Shown piece by piece: positions 47,499 to 64,000 of a DNA stretch of 64,000 nucleotides (the stretch's first letter is position 1; each line of letters opens with the position of its first letter). Under the pieces are notes generated by a model. The model searched no databases. It was not told the DNA's origin and worked only from the letters and a program-made list of their open reading frames with translations. The position numbers and the translations under genes are program-made. Source of the stretch: Tillus elongatus (Eukaryota > Arthropoda > Insecta > Coleoptera > Cleridae); assembly GCA_964006375.1 (NCBI GenBank), contig OZ023266.1:13776565-13840564 (forward strand), in the 5' to 3' direction.

Positions 47499-47637
47499 AC
47501 GTGGGATCTAGATGTACGAATTGACATTGTTGTAGAGCCGTTAACCATTGCTGTTGGGTAAATTAGTACTGATAGTGATAGTGATACCGAATCCGATACT
47601 AATTCTGAGGGCTTTATTGACATTTAGTCAGTCATAT
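47499..47637 (+). pseudogene. DD82E transposase C terminus, beyond LINE E
   Basis: Reads TWDLDVRIDIVVEPLTIAVG, a stop, then an acidic serine/aspartate tail (STDSDSDTESDTNSEGF) and a final TAG. Joined to the end of the main part (HIMKEE), this restores the family's continuous C terminus, proving the LINE split this gene. Confidence 0.82.
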
Positions 47638-47919
47638 TGTGTCACCGAAGATAGCTTGTGTATGGATTGAACTGTCTTAACATTTAACATATTCGCTTCT
47701 TATTATTTTGGTTAGTGATTGGTTAACAGTGGCTAGAATTTCCGTTTTAAACTAGTTGTGATCTTTGTTGTTAGCAAAAGCACTGCAAAATTATCCAAAA
47801 CACTCGGTAAGGTTCATTTCATTTGTAAGGAGTATGCCTGCTCAAGTATATGAAATTTCTCCACACAAAGACGTTTGGGCAGATGTAAATGAATTACTGG
47901 GTTGACCATGACTAAACCG
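47638..47919. other. No gene recognised; 3' flank of DD82E transposon
   Basis: AT-rich; no matching TIR pair found by eye. Confidence 0.4.
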
Positions 47920-48016
47920 AGGAGCAGGGCAGGGTTGCTGGATGTCAGGGTTGGCAAAAGGGCCCGATATGGCCTAGTTGCTTGGCGCTAGCCTCCCCAC
48001 CTTTACTACTAAATGG
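47920..48016 (+). mobile_element. 3' end of the RNase H LINE family
   Basis: GGGTTGGCAAAAGGGCCC, TGGCCTA.TTGCTTGGCG and TAGCCTCCCCACC, then TTACTACTA. This matches the 3' UTR after the RNase H pseudogene at 34.21-34.29 kb. A very short 5'-truncated copy. Confidence 0.8.
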
Positions 48017-51235
<3,219 letters not shown>

Positions 51236-51298
51236 AATATCTACGTAGCAAGTGCGTTATGGTAGTGAATTTTCATAAAAATATTTGTAATAGCAAAT
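51236..51298 (+). repeat. TArep 5' module fragment
   Basis: CTACGTAGCAAGTGCGTTAT and TAGTGAATTTTCATAAA, cut by the tRNA-like sequence. Confidence 0.8.
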
Positions 51299-51402
51299 TC
51301 CTACGTCCTCCATCTAACTCACAGTTACAGAAACTACCGGGAATCGAACCCAGACGCTCGGTGTAGCAGCCAAAAACTCGTTCCACTACACCACGGAGGT
51401 GA
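51299..51402 (-). repeat. tRNA-derived SINE or decayed tRNA gene
   Basis: The minus strand begins ACCTCCGTGGTGTAGTGGAA, containing a perfect A box (TGGTGTAGTGG, 51393-51383). GGTTCGATTCC (51350-51340), a perfect B box, comes about 43 bp downstream. The 3' acceptor strand does not pair with the 5' CCTCCGT end, so a SINE head or pseudo-tRNA is more likely than a working tRNA. Confidence 0.65.
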
Positions 51403-51738
51403 AATAAGTTAGCTGCAAAGTGATGCTCATCTAGTGAGCACACTTTGAGGCTTAGATTATCTAGGACAGAACGACGATTCATATCGAACTGTTCAACAAG
51501 TCAGTAACTACACACTAAATGCGTGGGTTTCTTCTTTACTAAGCGGTGAATCCGATTAAAGGCAATAAGCAGAGGTACTAACGTAGCAATGTCTGGGGAG
51601 GAATATCGATGATAGCATCGATGAAAGAGGCAGAGATATTCAATTTTTGTCCTGTGATATAGATAAGTACGATTGCCCGTGATAAATGAATCTCCTTTAA
51701 GTCAGTGATGGATTTGGAGGGGGGTAGGGGGGGGGGGG
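51403..51738. other. No gene; G-run near 51717-51738
   Basis: Ends with a guanine-rich run (GGAGGGGGGTAGGGGGG...). Otherwise nothing identified. Confidence 0.45.
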
Positions 51739-52074
51739 CCAACGAACCTTAGATTAATAGCAAATTGAGCTATTGAAATTTGAAGCATTTACTAAAAGTT
51801 TGCTACCATAACGCAATTGCTGCGTTCCGAGTTTCTTTTCTTACAAACATGCATTATGTTTCGATAGAAAATGCAAAAATGCAATAATATACGGCATGCT
51901 CGATAAAAAAAAACGAAAAATTGTAGCACCAACGACTTATGGGTCACTCGGTGATTGTAAGAATAATTCTAAAAAATGCATCTCCAGACCCCTTATAATG
52001 AACGTATACAATTTTTTCTCGTATTTTGTATAACGAATATATTGAGCTTTATCGATGAAACATATGTATGTATG

Positions 52075-52158
<84 letters not shown>
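51739..52158. repeat. TArep mosaic (inverted 5' module) with (TA)n 52079-52158
   Basis: AACGAACCTTAGATTAATAG, TAACGCAATTGCTGCG, ACCAACGACTTATGGG and TATTGAGCTTTATCG lead into (TATG)n and (TA)n. This is the same arrangement as 2.65-3.05 kb. Its 3' half resumes at 54252 after mariner M2. Confidence 0.8.
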
Positions 52159-54345
<2,187 letters not shown>

Positions 54346-54436
54346 CTCAATCAATTAACAAGTTGCCTCTTTCCTCCTTGTTGACACCCACGGTACGATA
54401 GTATTTACGCTGTAACCCCTCGTGGTGTGGTGTTCA
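54346..54436 (+). mobile_element. LINE copy G, about 90-bp 3' end
   Basis: AATTAACAAGTTGCCTCTTT through ACACCCACGGTACGATAGTA and CCTCGTGGTGTGG matches the last codons and 3' UTR of copies A-E. An extreme 5' truncation. Confidence 0.88.
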
Positions 54437-55339
54437 AATATTATTATTAATTTGCTCTACTCGAGTGGGCATTCCGTGTGTGTTTTTGACCAAAGATGAC
54501 TGCTAGATATTTTATATCTCTCATAAATGGAATTTCTATCTGAGTTAACACCAAAGGTTTAATGCCGTCAAGTGAGGTTTTTGGGGTTTGATTGGCAGTC
54601 CTTGTTTTCTACAACACATTTTACACTTACTTTTACTTATCAACTTCTCCGAGAAGCACTTTATCTTTGGGCTATACATACTCCAGTCAATCCTCTGTAG
54701 ATGTTAACGTTATCTACAAAATGATGTAAAAGTGCATAATAACCCAATGTATTAAATTTGAACGTTTCCAAGATATACAGTGAAAATGTTGGTATCAAGA
54801 AAACGAATAAAAAACTTAGTTTCTTTAAAACAAAATTAGGTGAATAGCCGAAAAAGCCAATGAATTGCCTGCGCAGCAGGAAAAAAACCAGTTAAAAAAG
54901 GGGTAGAACAATCCACTTAAATGTCTTCATCTGAATGTATATTATTAGCACATAATTTTTGCGCTTGAATCTAATTAAGGCCGTCTGGAGATAGTGGATG
55001 GCAAGAGGGTGGAAACATCTCTTGCAATTTCAACCCCTCCAGCCGTGAAGGGTGGTAGTTACTAGTCAGAATCGCCATAAACATTCTACCCCTTTACCTA
55101 TATTTCACGCACACCACAATTCTCTAATTACTGCACGTTTAGCACGAAATATGAGACATAAATTAGAGACACAAATGCTCACTGTCCGGTTTATATGTAG
55201 TATGCACCTAGCTACACGCCGTCTCTCAGTCTCCACAGGACAAGTTATTGTTTATTCTGCCAGTTTGCTACCGCCGCCGCGTTACAGAATGTTATGTTTT
55301 TGCTTTACACTATAAACACTATTAAAATAAATAGGTGAG
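54437..55339. other. No gene recognised
   Basis: Mixed-composition sequence; nothing identified before the hAT-1 target site. Confidence 0.45.
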
Positions 55340-56216
55340 CCTGTGTACAGGGCCAGATCTAGGGGGGGGCCGGCCGGGCAAATGCCCAGGGCGGCAAAAA
55401 TGAGGGGCGGCAAAATTGAGGGCGGTTGTATGGAGAAAAATCTAATAAAAAATACACTGCTCAACACTGTAGATAAATGAAGAGCGAAAGTCGAATGTAG
55501 TGAATTTTATACGGCAAAAATAGCAAAATTAAAATTCTTACTAAAAAATTTAGAGCAAAAATTTTTTTTTTTTAAAACACAATTCACAAAATATTGTAAA
55601 ACAGCACAGTAAAAAGTTCCATTCTCGACAAAAAAAATGTTTTTAGCCCCTGTAAATTCGTAGAGGGACCAATATGTATTACTGTGCTGAGTATAAATTT
55701 CTTAACGCTGTATTAAATAATACACTGGGAATGAAGGAAACAGGGAACAAGGGAAGGTCAGTAGCACCACAAATATTCAATAATAAGCTAGGCAGAAAAG
55801 TTTAACCCATTTTTTATTACTTCTTGGAATTACTTTTGCTTTCTTTATATTTGGACATGCCTATGAAGGCAAGTGTTAATAAGATGAATGATGAATGGAA
55901 TGAGAAGATAGTATGTCATAATAAGTTTACAGTACAATTCAATATTCAATATTACAGAAACTCAAATAGCGCCAATAGTGCACCATAAAGAATAAAGAAG
56001 TGTTAAAGTGTTTTTCTATTTTATATTTCATAAGGTTCATATAATAGTTATATGCCAAGTGTGTAAGTTGTGTTCTGAAGTAGAATAGTGGTTGCTGGTG
56101 AGTTGGTGATAAATAAATCGTACATATATTAAAGTGCCTGTGTGAATTGTGAATTTACTAAGTAAGTATCTACCTACCTATTTATTAATTAATTATTGGT
56201 TCTTAGTTTGATCTAG

Positions 56217-56847
<631 letters not shown>

Positions 56848-56959
56848 ATTTTATTTCAATGGAACTTTTCTATCATTTTGTTTCAAAGTCAAATAAAAGG
56901 GGTTTACCCTATGACGGCAGTATTATTAATAATTTTTATCTGGTTGTTTGATATAAAAA

Positions 56960-57303
56960 AAACCATAAAAGCCTGGACGCAGCAAGTGCGTTATGGTAGT
57001 GAATTTTCATAGAAATGATCTCTCACTAAATATTTTATTATAACTTTTTTTGTTGTAACATAGAAATTTAAATTGTGGTGTACAGTTTATTACTTTTTAC
57101 ATCATAAACCTACTTACCAAATTTGGTTATCGTAGCTTTTTTATCTTTTGAGAAAAAATTTTTCTTCGAATGGAAACTCAAAATTTTCCCGAAAAACCTC
57201 GTCCGATTTTCCTGACTAACGAACCTATCCAAGTCATTTAGAAAAGTAAGGCACATGCCAAATTTTATTAAAATCGGTCCATTATTTTTTGAGTTATCAG
57301 TGT

Positions 57304-57382
<79 letters not shown>

Positions 57383-57480
57383 CATATAAAAATTGAAACT
57401 GACCCTGGATATGGGTTCTAGGGGTCCTAGTTCGCGTTCATTTGCAACAATTTTTTTAAGATTCAAAAGTCGGGATCTCC
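56960..57480 (+). repeat. TArep copy in hAT-1 (second), (TA)n 57317-57380
   Basis: Same order as the first copy, ending at CGGGATCTCCCC without the terminal hairpin. Confidence 0.85.
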
Positions 57481-57839
57481 CCAATGAGGTACACATCACA
57501 TCTATTTAAAAATTTCGGAGTTGCAGGTGTAGGTGTGAAGTTTTCACGTTGCAGGATGAAATTTGTAATAAAAAAATGACGTGTTTTGGGATTCCTTATA
57601 AATATGCACAATAATTGAGATACTGAATTTATTCCATTTGGCTTTTCCACACTGTGTGTGTGTCTGTAATATGTAAAATGTTGTGTAAATGCATTTTGTC
57701 AGGCATTTTGAGTTTATATATTAGCTATCTTTCTCTGTGGTAATTAACATCTCATCATAAGCGAATCTTTTCTCCTAAAATTCGCTACTAATGCTATTTT
57801 CTGTTACATTTTACAATTAAGATTTAATGTGTTCAGATA
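57481..57839. other. hAT-1 leader sequence, no gene
   Basis: AT-rich noncoding; short (TG)n near 57653. Confidence 0.4.
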
Positions 57840-58385
57840 ACATGACCTGCCTTTAAAAAAAATTGGTTACTGGTATAACCTATATAGTAGAACCAATGTA
57901 CCATATTTTATTAAAATAACCTATTGTTTGAATATTTATAAAAAAAATTCTAAAATAAACTTTAAATGTTTCCTGGTTTCCTAGCCAACAAACCTTAGGC
58001 AAGTAGCAAATTAAGCTATTGAAATTTGACGCATTTAATGAAAATTCGCTACCAAAGCGCACTTACTGCGTCTTTTCTTACAAACATGCGTCATATTTCG
58101 ATAGAAAATGCAATAATATAAGGGTGTGCGAAAAAAATTTAGGTGTCACCAACGACTTATCGATCCCCTGTGATTACCAAAATAATTTGATAAGATGCTG
58201 CTCAAGACACCCTATAATTAACGTCTACAATTTTTCTCGTATCTTGTATACAGATATACAAATAAAAACTGAAACTAAACCCGGATATTGATTCTACGAG
58301 GGCCTAGTTTGCACTCATTTGCAGAAATCTTTTTAAAATTCAATAACTACCGTAAACGCACTTGCTGTGTCCAGACTTTTATTGT
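57840..58385. repeat. TArep mosaic in hAT-1 (inverted 5' module form)
   Basis: AACCTATATAGTAGAACC, AGCGCACTTACTGCGTC, CACCAACGACTTATCG and ACCCGGATATTGATTC, with (TA)n lost. Ends with a second inverted module AAACGCACTTGCTGTGTCCA. Confidence 0.75.
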
Positions 58386-58529
58386 AAACATGATTTGGAT
58401 GTAACAAATACGATACCTGCAGCAGGGATCATTGACTAATAGCTATTTACAAAGACGAAATCTGCTCGTTATGATAATTAAAGAAACTATTGACTTTTAA
58501 TAATAATTACAATAGACTAAAACGATGTG

Positions 58530-58811
58530 TAAGGAAAATATTTTATTATAACTTTTTTTTCTTGTAACATCGAAATCTTAATTTTGGTGTATAGCTTACT
58601 TTTTATATCGTAAACCTACCTACCAAGTTTGGTTATCATAGCTTTTTTATTTTTTGAGATAAAATTTTTTTTAGAATCAAAACTCAAAATTTTCCCGGAA
58701 AACCTCGTCCGATTTTCCTGGCTAACGAACTTATCCAAGCCATTTACAAAAGGAAGCTACGTGCCAAATTTTATGAAAATTCGGCCTATTATTTTTTGAG
58801 TTATCGGTGTG

Positions 58812-58905
<94 letters not shown>

Positions 58906-59026
58906 TGAAACTGACCCCGGATATGGGTTCTAGGGGTCCTAGTTCGCGCTCATTTTCAAAAAATTTTTCAAAATTCAAAAGTCGGGATCTCCTCATTAGT
59001 GAATTTTTTCTACGAAAATTCACTAA
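58530..59026 (+). repeat. TArep copy in hAT-1 (third), (TA)n 58820-58900
   Basis: 5' module absent; body, (TA)n, ACCCCGGATATGGGTTC, GTTCGCGCTCATTTTC and terminal hairpin TAGTGAATTTTTTCTACG..AAAATTCACTAA present. Confidence 0.85.
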
Positions 59027-59419
59027 TACGAAACAGGGTAATCTTGTTGATTACTACCTATAGATGTAGACCACGTTAATTTCAGCTGCGAAACGTTACC
59101 GGGTTGCCGCAGGGGAGCGCAACTTTAGGTCTCAAACAAGTTACCCGAAATAATAGAGAATATAAAAGTAAGGTACCTACTCATTTTTTTGAATAATAAA
59201 TAATGTTGTGGTTCAAATGATGATCAGGAAGACAGCTATCAGTTATTACAATACAACCTAAGCAAAAATCCTGTTTGATTTATATAGCCGATTATTCATA
59301 ATTCAATTCAATTTTATTAAAGCTCAAGTAGATGAGTAGGTGCCTAACCAATGTGGTATTTATAGGCTTATATTACATCTATTTGAATTTAATATATAGT
59401 TTTAATTTTATAGTACAAA

Positions 59420-61966
59420 ATGGCTGGCGGTAGATCACGCTTGTCGGGATACCAATATAAAAAACGAAGGCTCGAAAAAGATGCAGAGCGACAAAAGCAA
59501 GCAGAGTCATTAGAATCCTTCTTGAAGAAAGGTGAGCTTAACAAACCATCGTCACCCATACACCTATTACGAGAAACCGATCTAGCAGCTGCGGCCCCGA
59601 GTAATCCACATGACGAAGGTACACCAAAAATTATCTGCTGTGAACCTGCTGCTTCTGGGTCAAGCGCTATTACAGGTGAAGGTGCTATTGCAACTACAAG
59701 TGTTTCAATAGGTCCAACGTTCTCTTTGGATGCCGATCCAGCAATGTGGCCCGATAGAATGACAGATGCAGAAAGAATATATTTAGTAAATAGAGGTTGT
59801 CCTAACCCATTTTATGAATATGAATTTCCACGAGCTAACAATGGTCGAAGGTTTACTTCGAGATATTATAAGAGAAAGCTTAATAACGGTGAAGAAATTT
59901 TGAGAGATGGGCTTGTGTATTCTGTGGCACGAAATTCACTGTATTGTTTTTGCTGCAAAATATTTAATACAACTACAACTTCCGGTCTATCTGAAGGTGG
60001 CTACAAAAATTGGAAGCATGTAGGTGATACGCTTAAATGTCATGAGACATCAAAAAATCACCTAGAAGCTGTGAAATCTTGGTTAGAACTTTCAGGTAGG
60101 CTCAAATCGTCGCATACGATAGATGCCGAATCACAGAGAATAATTAGATCAGAAATAGAACACTGGAATGGAGTTTTGTTGCGTATTGCCTCAATCATTA
60201 AAATGTTGGCAAAAGGTGGCTTGGCTTTTCAAGGTACTACTGATAATCTGTATCAATCTAACAATGGTAACTTCTTAAAACTAGTAGAGCTGTTAGCCGA
60301 ATTTGATCCTGTTATGCAGGAACATGTACGCAGAGTTTTGCAGAAAGAGGAAAAACAAGCAATCTACTTAAGTAAAACCATTCAGAATGAGTTCATTAAT
60401 ACAATGGAAGACAGCATAAAAAGCCATATTTTGAAAGCTATTATAAAATCGAAATACTATTCTATAATTTTAGATTGTACCCCGGACGCTAGTAAAACAG
60501 AGCAGATGACCCTGATAATTAGGTATATTTCTATTAATGAAACCGAATGCCACCCAAGAACATCAGAAATTGTGATAAACGAAAGTTTTTTAGGATTTAT
60601 ACCAATCGAAAAAGCTACAGGTTTCGAACTAACAGAAGTTATCTTACAACAATTATCAGCACTTGGATTGCCTTTAGAAAACATAAGAGGGCAAGGGTAC
60701 GATAATGGATCCAATATGAAAGGTATTCGAAGTGGGGTCCAAGCCAGGATAAGAAACATCAATCCACGGGCATTTTATGTCCCTTGCAGTAGCCATTCTT
60801 TGAACTTAGTAGTAAACGATATGGCAAAGTCTTCACTGGAAGCTACAAACTTTTTTAATATTGTGCAAAAGATATACGTTTTCTTTGCCTCTTCAACGTT
60901 GAGATGGTCAATTCTTTTGATGAATGTAAAAGGTATTACTCTGAAACCACTTAGTGACACGAGATGGGAAAGTCGAATCGAGGCAATAAAACCACTAAGA
61001 CATCAAATAGGGCAAGTTTACGATGCACTGTTCAGTGTTTACCAAAACACAGATATGGATACATATACACGAGACGAAGCTTCAGGTTTGTTAAATCAAA
61101 TTAAACAGTTTAAATTTTTGTGCTCTGTAATAATTTGGTATGAAACTTTGAATCGGATAAATCCTGTGAGTAAGTTAATCCAAAGTAAAGATTTTGAGTT
61201 AGTTTCCGTCATTAAATTACTAAAAAACACCAAAGTTTTCTTTGAAAACTCACGTTCAGATGAGTATTTTATTCAAGTTATTGAAGACGCCAAAACCTTG
61301 GCTACTGAATTGGACAGTGAGGTGTTAGATTTTGAAAATGTGCCTAAACATCGTGTTCGATCTAAAAAGAAGCAATTTGGTTACGAGTGTAATGATGAAC
61401 CAATCACTGATCCTCGTCAAAAATATAAAATCGAAGCATTTTTTCACATTATAGATACAGCTATAAACTCCTTGGAGTTAAGGTTTTCCCAGATTTCTGA
61501 GCATAGTAAACATTTTGCTTTTTTATATAACATATATGCCTTAAGAGAACTACCAAAAGATGAATTGTTAGAACAATGTAAGAACCTCGAAACTATTTTA
61601 ACCCACGAGGCCTCATCTGACATAAATGGATTAGAACTTTCAGAGGAGTTATCAGTTTTTTCTGTGATTTTAGATACTAATTTGTCTCCCCAAGATGTTT
61701 TAAAATTTATAACAGATTTAAGATTTGGTCCAAATATCAGTATCGCTCTCAGAATTCTTTTGACTTTACCAGTAACAGTTGCAGGTGGTGAAAGAAGTTT
61801 TTCTAAATTAAAAATAATAAAAAATTATCTGCGGTCCACCATGACACAAAAAAGATTATCTGGATTGGCTATGATTTCAATAGAACATAAGATTTGTGAC
61901 AGTATAAACTTATCACAAATTATTAAAGATTTTGCAGAACAAAAAGTGCGAAGAAAATTATTTTAG
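59420..61966 (+). CDS. hAT transposase, ZMYM1/TTF-zinc-finger-like, intact
   Basis: 848 codons without a stop, the only long intact frame in the window. A basic N terminus is followed by a TTF-type zinc finger-like domain: WPDRMTDAERIYLVNRGCPN (about 110-129), YCFCCKIFN (about 175-183) and a later KCHETSKNH (about 207-215). A central RNase H-like catalytic domain has LDCTPDASKTEQM (D352), GQGYDNGSNM (D428), SHSLNLVVND and SDTRWESR (W516). The C-terminal hAT dimerisation region has AGGERSFSKLKIIKNYLRS (E791) and LSGLAMISIEH. The start ATG follows a TACAAA context. It would cut and paste the flanking element. Domestication is possible in this family, but the TIRs and target duplication point to a mobile element. 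Confidence 0.93.
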   Translation: MAGGRSRLSGYQYKKRRLEKDAERQKQAESLESFLKKGELNKPSSPIHLLRETDLAAAAPSNPHDEGTPKIICCEPAASGSSAITGEGAIATTSVSIGPTFSLDADPAMWPDRMTDAERIYLVNRGCPNPFYEYEFPRANNGRRFTSRYYKRKLNNGEEILRDGLVYSVARNSLYCFCCKIFNTTTTSGLSEGGYKNWKHVGDTLKCHETSKNHLEAVKSWLELSGRLKSSHTIDAESQRIIRSEIEHWNGVLLRIASIIKMLAKGGLAFQGTTDNLYQSNNGNFLKLVELLAEFDPVMQEHVRRVLQKEEKQAIYLSKTIQNEFINTMEDSIKSHILKAIIKSKYYSIILDCTPDASKTEQMTLIIRYISINETECHPRTSEIVINESFLGFIPIEKATGFELTEVILQQLSALGLPLENIRGQGYDNGSNMKGIRSGVQARIRNINPRAFYVPCSSHSLNLVVNDMAKSSLEATNFFNIVQKIYVFFASSTLRWSILLMNVKGITLKPLSDTRWESRIEAIKPLRHQIGQVYDALFSVYQNTDMDTYTRDEASGLLNQIKQFKFLCSVIIWYETLNRINPVSKLIQSKDFELVSVIKLLKNTKVFFENSRSDEYFIQVIEDAKTLATELDSEVLDFENVPKHRVRSKKKQFGYECNDEPITDPRQKYKIEAFFHIIDTAINSLELRFSQISEHSKHFAFLYNIYALRELPKDELLEQCKNLETILTHEASSDINGLELSEELSVFSVILDTNLSPQDVLKFITDLRFGPNISIALRILLTLPVTVAGGERSFSKLKIIKNYLRSTMTQKRLSGLAMISIEHKICDSINLSQIIKDFAEQKVRRKLF

Positions 61967-62536
61967 TTACTTGACAGAGTTTAATATTCTCCGAAACAAA
62001 GTGCTTTAATTTAATTTGTTTATCTTTTAAGAATGACGAATTCGTTTTGTGGCTCTACATAACTGAGTTTTTTACTTGTATTAAATTTTAAAAAATCATT
62101 TTTTTTTTGTTTTTTTCCATTCATCCAAACTGCATAGTCGATGTAACAAAAGTTACATAAACATAAACCGACTTCATATAACATTTGGTCCACATCTTTG
62201 AACTTCTAAACCGATTTTGATGAAAAATATTCACTGTTATCTAAGTTAAAAGATACATAAATCGATAAAAAATAATTGTTTTAGTCCAGTCCGGACTTTC
62301 TTAAAAAACAGCTACATACATACATATACTCATGAAATTTAGTATACTCTTCAAAAACATATGTGAATATTATTCAATTCCAACAACATTGGATACATAC
62401 GGGTCAAAATAATAACCTCTTTTTTTAAGTCGCAATTTGCACCATCCCACCTCTGGAATAAAATGTTTATGACTTATAAAGTATCATTGTAAAGGGCGGC
62501 AAATATTATTTTTGCCCGGGGCGGCGAAAAAGCTAG
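61967..62536 (+). other. hAT-1 3' untranslated region and subterminal repeats
   Basis: AT-rich, with GGGCGGCAAATATTATTTTT and GCCCGGGGCGGCGAAAAAGC before the right TIR; these mirror the GGGCGGCAAAA motifs at 55390-55425. Confidence 0.75.
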
Positions 62537-62753
62537 ATCGGGCCCTCCTGTGTATGAACATAGATACCTACATGTTTGGATATGCACCATACGTTTGTAA
62601 TACTAGTTGCTATCCGTGTCTGCATAAATTTTTCAGTAAAGGATTTAAGCATTACTGCCTGAGACTGGAGATACATGAGGAGATTCAGAAGCAGTTAGCT
62701 TTTTGGCGGTGACTACAATCTCCATCACGAGAAACATTCTTTTAGCTTGTGTG

Positions 62754-62930
<177 letters not shown>

Positions 62931-62936
62931 AATTAG

Positions 62937-63811
62937 AGATTCTCTGCAGAATTCAGGAAACGACTAGCTTTTAATTTTTAGTATTTTTTCTTTGAGACAT
63001 GGCCCTTGGCTATTTGGTATATTAGTAATTTACGTTACAAGTCCGGAAAATACTGTTTTTTTGGACGAGTCGACAAAATTCTAGGACAAGCCGTAGGCGA
63101 GTCCTGGAAGTCTGCGAGTCCAAAAAAAACTGTTTTCGGACGTGTTGCGTACACTATTTTTTCGGCAACCATGTAGAATAACAAATCAATGAGACACATT
63201 TCTTTATTATATTTCTTTGTAGAACAAAATTTTGAACATTTTAATTCTTATTTGTATTAAATATTGAAATTCGAACAGAAGATAGGTACTAACAGAAACA
63301 TTCTAATTCTTATTTATATTAATATTTATATTAAAATTAGAGCAATTGCTAATAGTGAAAGGATTTAATTTGTTTGAAATGCTTGGTATATTTAAATGCC
63401 TTTTGTAGTCAGAACAAGAAGGTAAAGTTTCCGTTTCACATTGATTGTTTTCATCCGATAATTTTTGATGGTATTGGCAATTTTAATGGTGGTAATGTTC
63501 AACTGTATTTATCAAAATCATACCTACCAAGATTTTAATATTCACAATGACAACAAAGATGTGATTCTTCCCGGCCTAGTCTGCGAAGTACCTACTTCCC
63601 GGACTAGGCCGGAGAAATGCTACTTTCTCAAAGAAAAAGCGTTCGGGAAGTGGGTGCTTTCCGGACGGTTGCCGAAAAAAAAATTTCCCCAGCTGTTTTT
63701 TATTACAATTAACCAGCGGGGGAAAATTATGTACCAAATAGCCAAGGGCTATGTTTCAAAAAAATTTAAAAATTAAAAACTAGAGTCGTTTCCCGAATTC
63801 TGCAGAGAACC
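62937..63811. mobile_element. Foldback-type element with about 85-bp TIRs
   Basis: TTCTCTGCAGAATTC(A/G)GGAAA, CCCTTGGCTATTTGGTA and the AAAAATTAAAA-type stretch occur at 62937-63022 and inverted at 63735-63811. Internally, CGGCAACC and (T/A)CCGGAC phrases are again mirrored (about 63160 and 63670). No transposase; the 103-codon frame at 63465-63776 includes the right TIR and is not a recognised protein. Confidence 0.8.
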
Positions 63812-63828
63812 TCCTCAATACACCATCT

Positions 63829-63912
63829 ATCCCCTGTGGGTCCCGGGACTACCTAACAGAATAGGCCCAAGGTAACTCCTGCCTGTCATAAGAGGCGATT
63901 AATCGGAGTCAA
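63829..63912 (+). other. Sequence upstream of LINE F, resembling a LINE 5' UTR motif
   Basis: CCCTGTGGGTCCCGGGACTA, then AACTCCTGCCTGTCATAAGA and GGCGATTAATCGG. I recall a phrase of this type in 5' leaders of insect non-LTR elements; not verified. It could be a longer 5' form of the LINE or its target. Confidence 0.4.
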
Positions 63913-64000
63913 GCAGGTGGTAGTGGACTTTTCCTTTACGTGATAGTAAAGGATTTTTTCACGCCCGAGGAGGTACCACCCCTTACATCAAGAGGCCGGT
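63913..64000 (+). mobile_element. LINE copy F, 5' end, continues beyond window
   Basis: GCAGGTGGTAGTGGACTTTT, TTTTTTCACGCCCGAGGAGG and TACCACCCCTTACATCAAG match the 5' UTR of copies C1, D and E. Confidence 0.9.

Noticed and set aside
51299..51402. Functional tRNA gene
   Set aside because: Both promoter boxes are good, but the acceptor stem cannot pair and the anticodon arm is irregular.
51717..51738. G-quadruplex or telomere-like signal
   Set aside because: A single irregular G-run without repeated GGG tracts at telomeric spacing.
60457..60960. Minus-strand frames inside the hAT transposase
   Set aside because: Antisense shadows of the intact coding sequence.

Overview
The window looks like repeat-dense intergenic DNA from an arthropod, most likely an insect. 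Nearly every coding segment belongs to a eukaryotic transposon type common in insects: Jockey-superfamily/CR1-like and Jockey LINEs, a LINE with an RNase H domain, a Penelope-like element, several Tc1/mariner families and hAT elements. The background is AT-rich with long (TA)n tracts. I found no convincing single-copy host protein gene, and no bacterial operon or CRISPR. The species cannot be determined from what is here.

Layout. 0-6 kb: a 5'-truncated LINE (copy A), then a mariner pseudogene split by a (TA)n-bearing repeat (called TArep here), which itself carries LINE copy B. 5.9-7 kb: an 800-bp element with terminal inverted repeats (TIRs) sitting inside a (TA)n tract. 7.8-9.6 kb: a Jockey LINE inserted in a satellite-related repeat. 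10.6-16 kb: duplicated noncoding repeats, a hammerhead-ribozyme motif and many TArep fragments. 16.5-24.7 kb: three sense-strand LINE pieces (C1, C2 and the near-complete D). 25-32 kb: three Tc1/mariner-type elements with long inverted repeats. 32.5-35.8 kb: a Penelope-like element (RT, GIY-YIG, hammerhead, 12-bp target duplication) containing a nested LINE fragment. 37.3-39 kb: a small hAT remnant with an 8-bp target duplication. 39.7-41.4 kb: a 116-bp satellite of about 15 units. 41.8-42.7 kb: tandem hammerhead-bearing repeats. 43.3-47.6 kb: a DD82E-type transposase pseudogene cut by LINE copy E. 48-50.7 kb: a quiet stretch with nothing recognised. 52.2-54.1 kb: a second DD41D mariner inside (TA)n. 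55.3-62.5 kb: a 7.2-kb hAT element with the only long intact ORF (848 codons). 62.8-64 kb: an (ATT)n tract, a foldback element and the 5' end of another LINE copy.

How it fits together. The window is a layered transposon graveyard. The (TA)n microsatellites mostly sit at one fixed place inside TArep, and TA-targeting transposons land in them. Two near-full-length LINEs (D and E) differ in their lesions, one nonsense codon against one 8-bp deletion, so the family was active recently. Several insertions preserve target duplications or reconstructable empty sites, which gives firm element boundaries.
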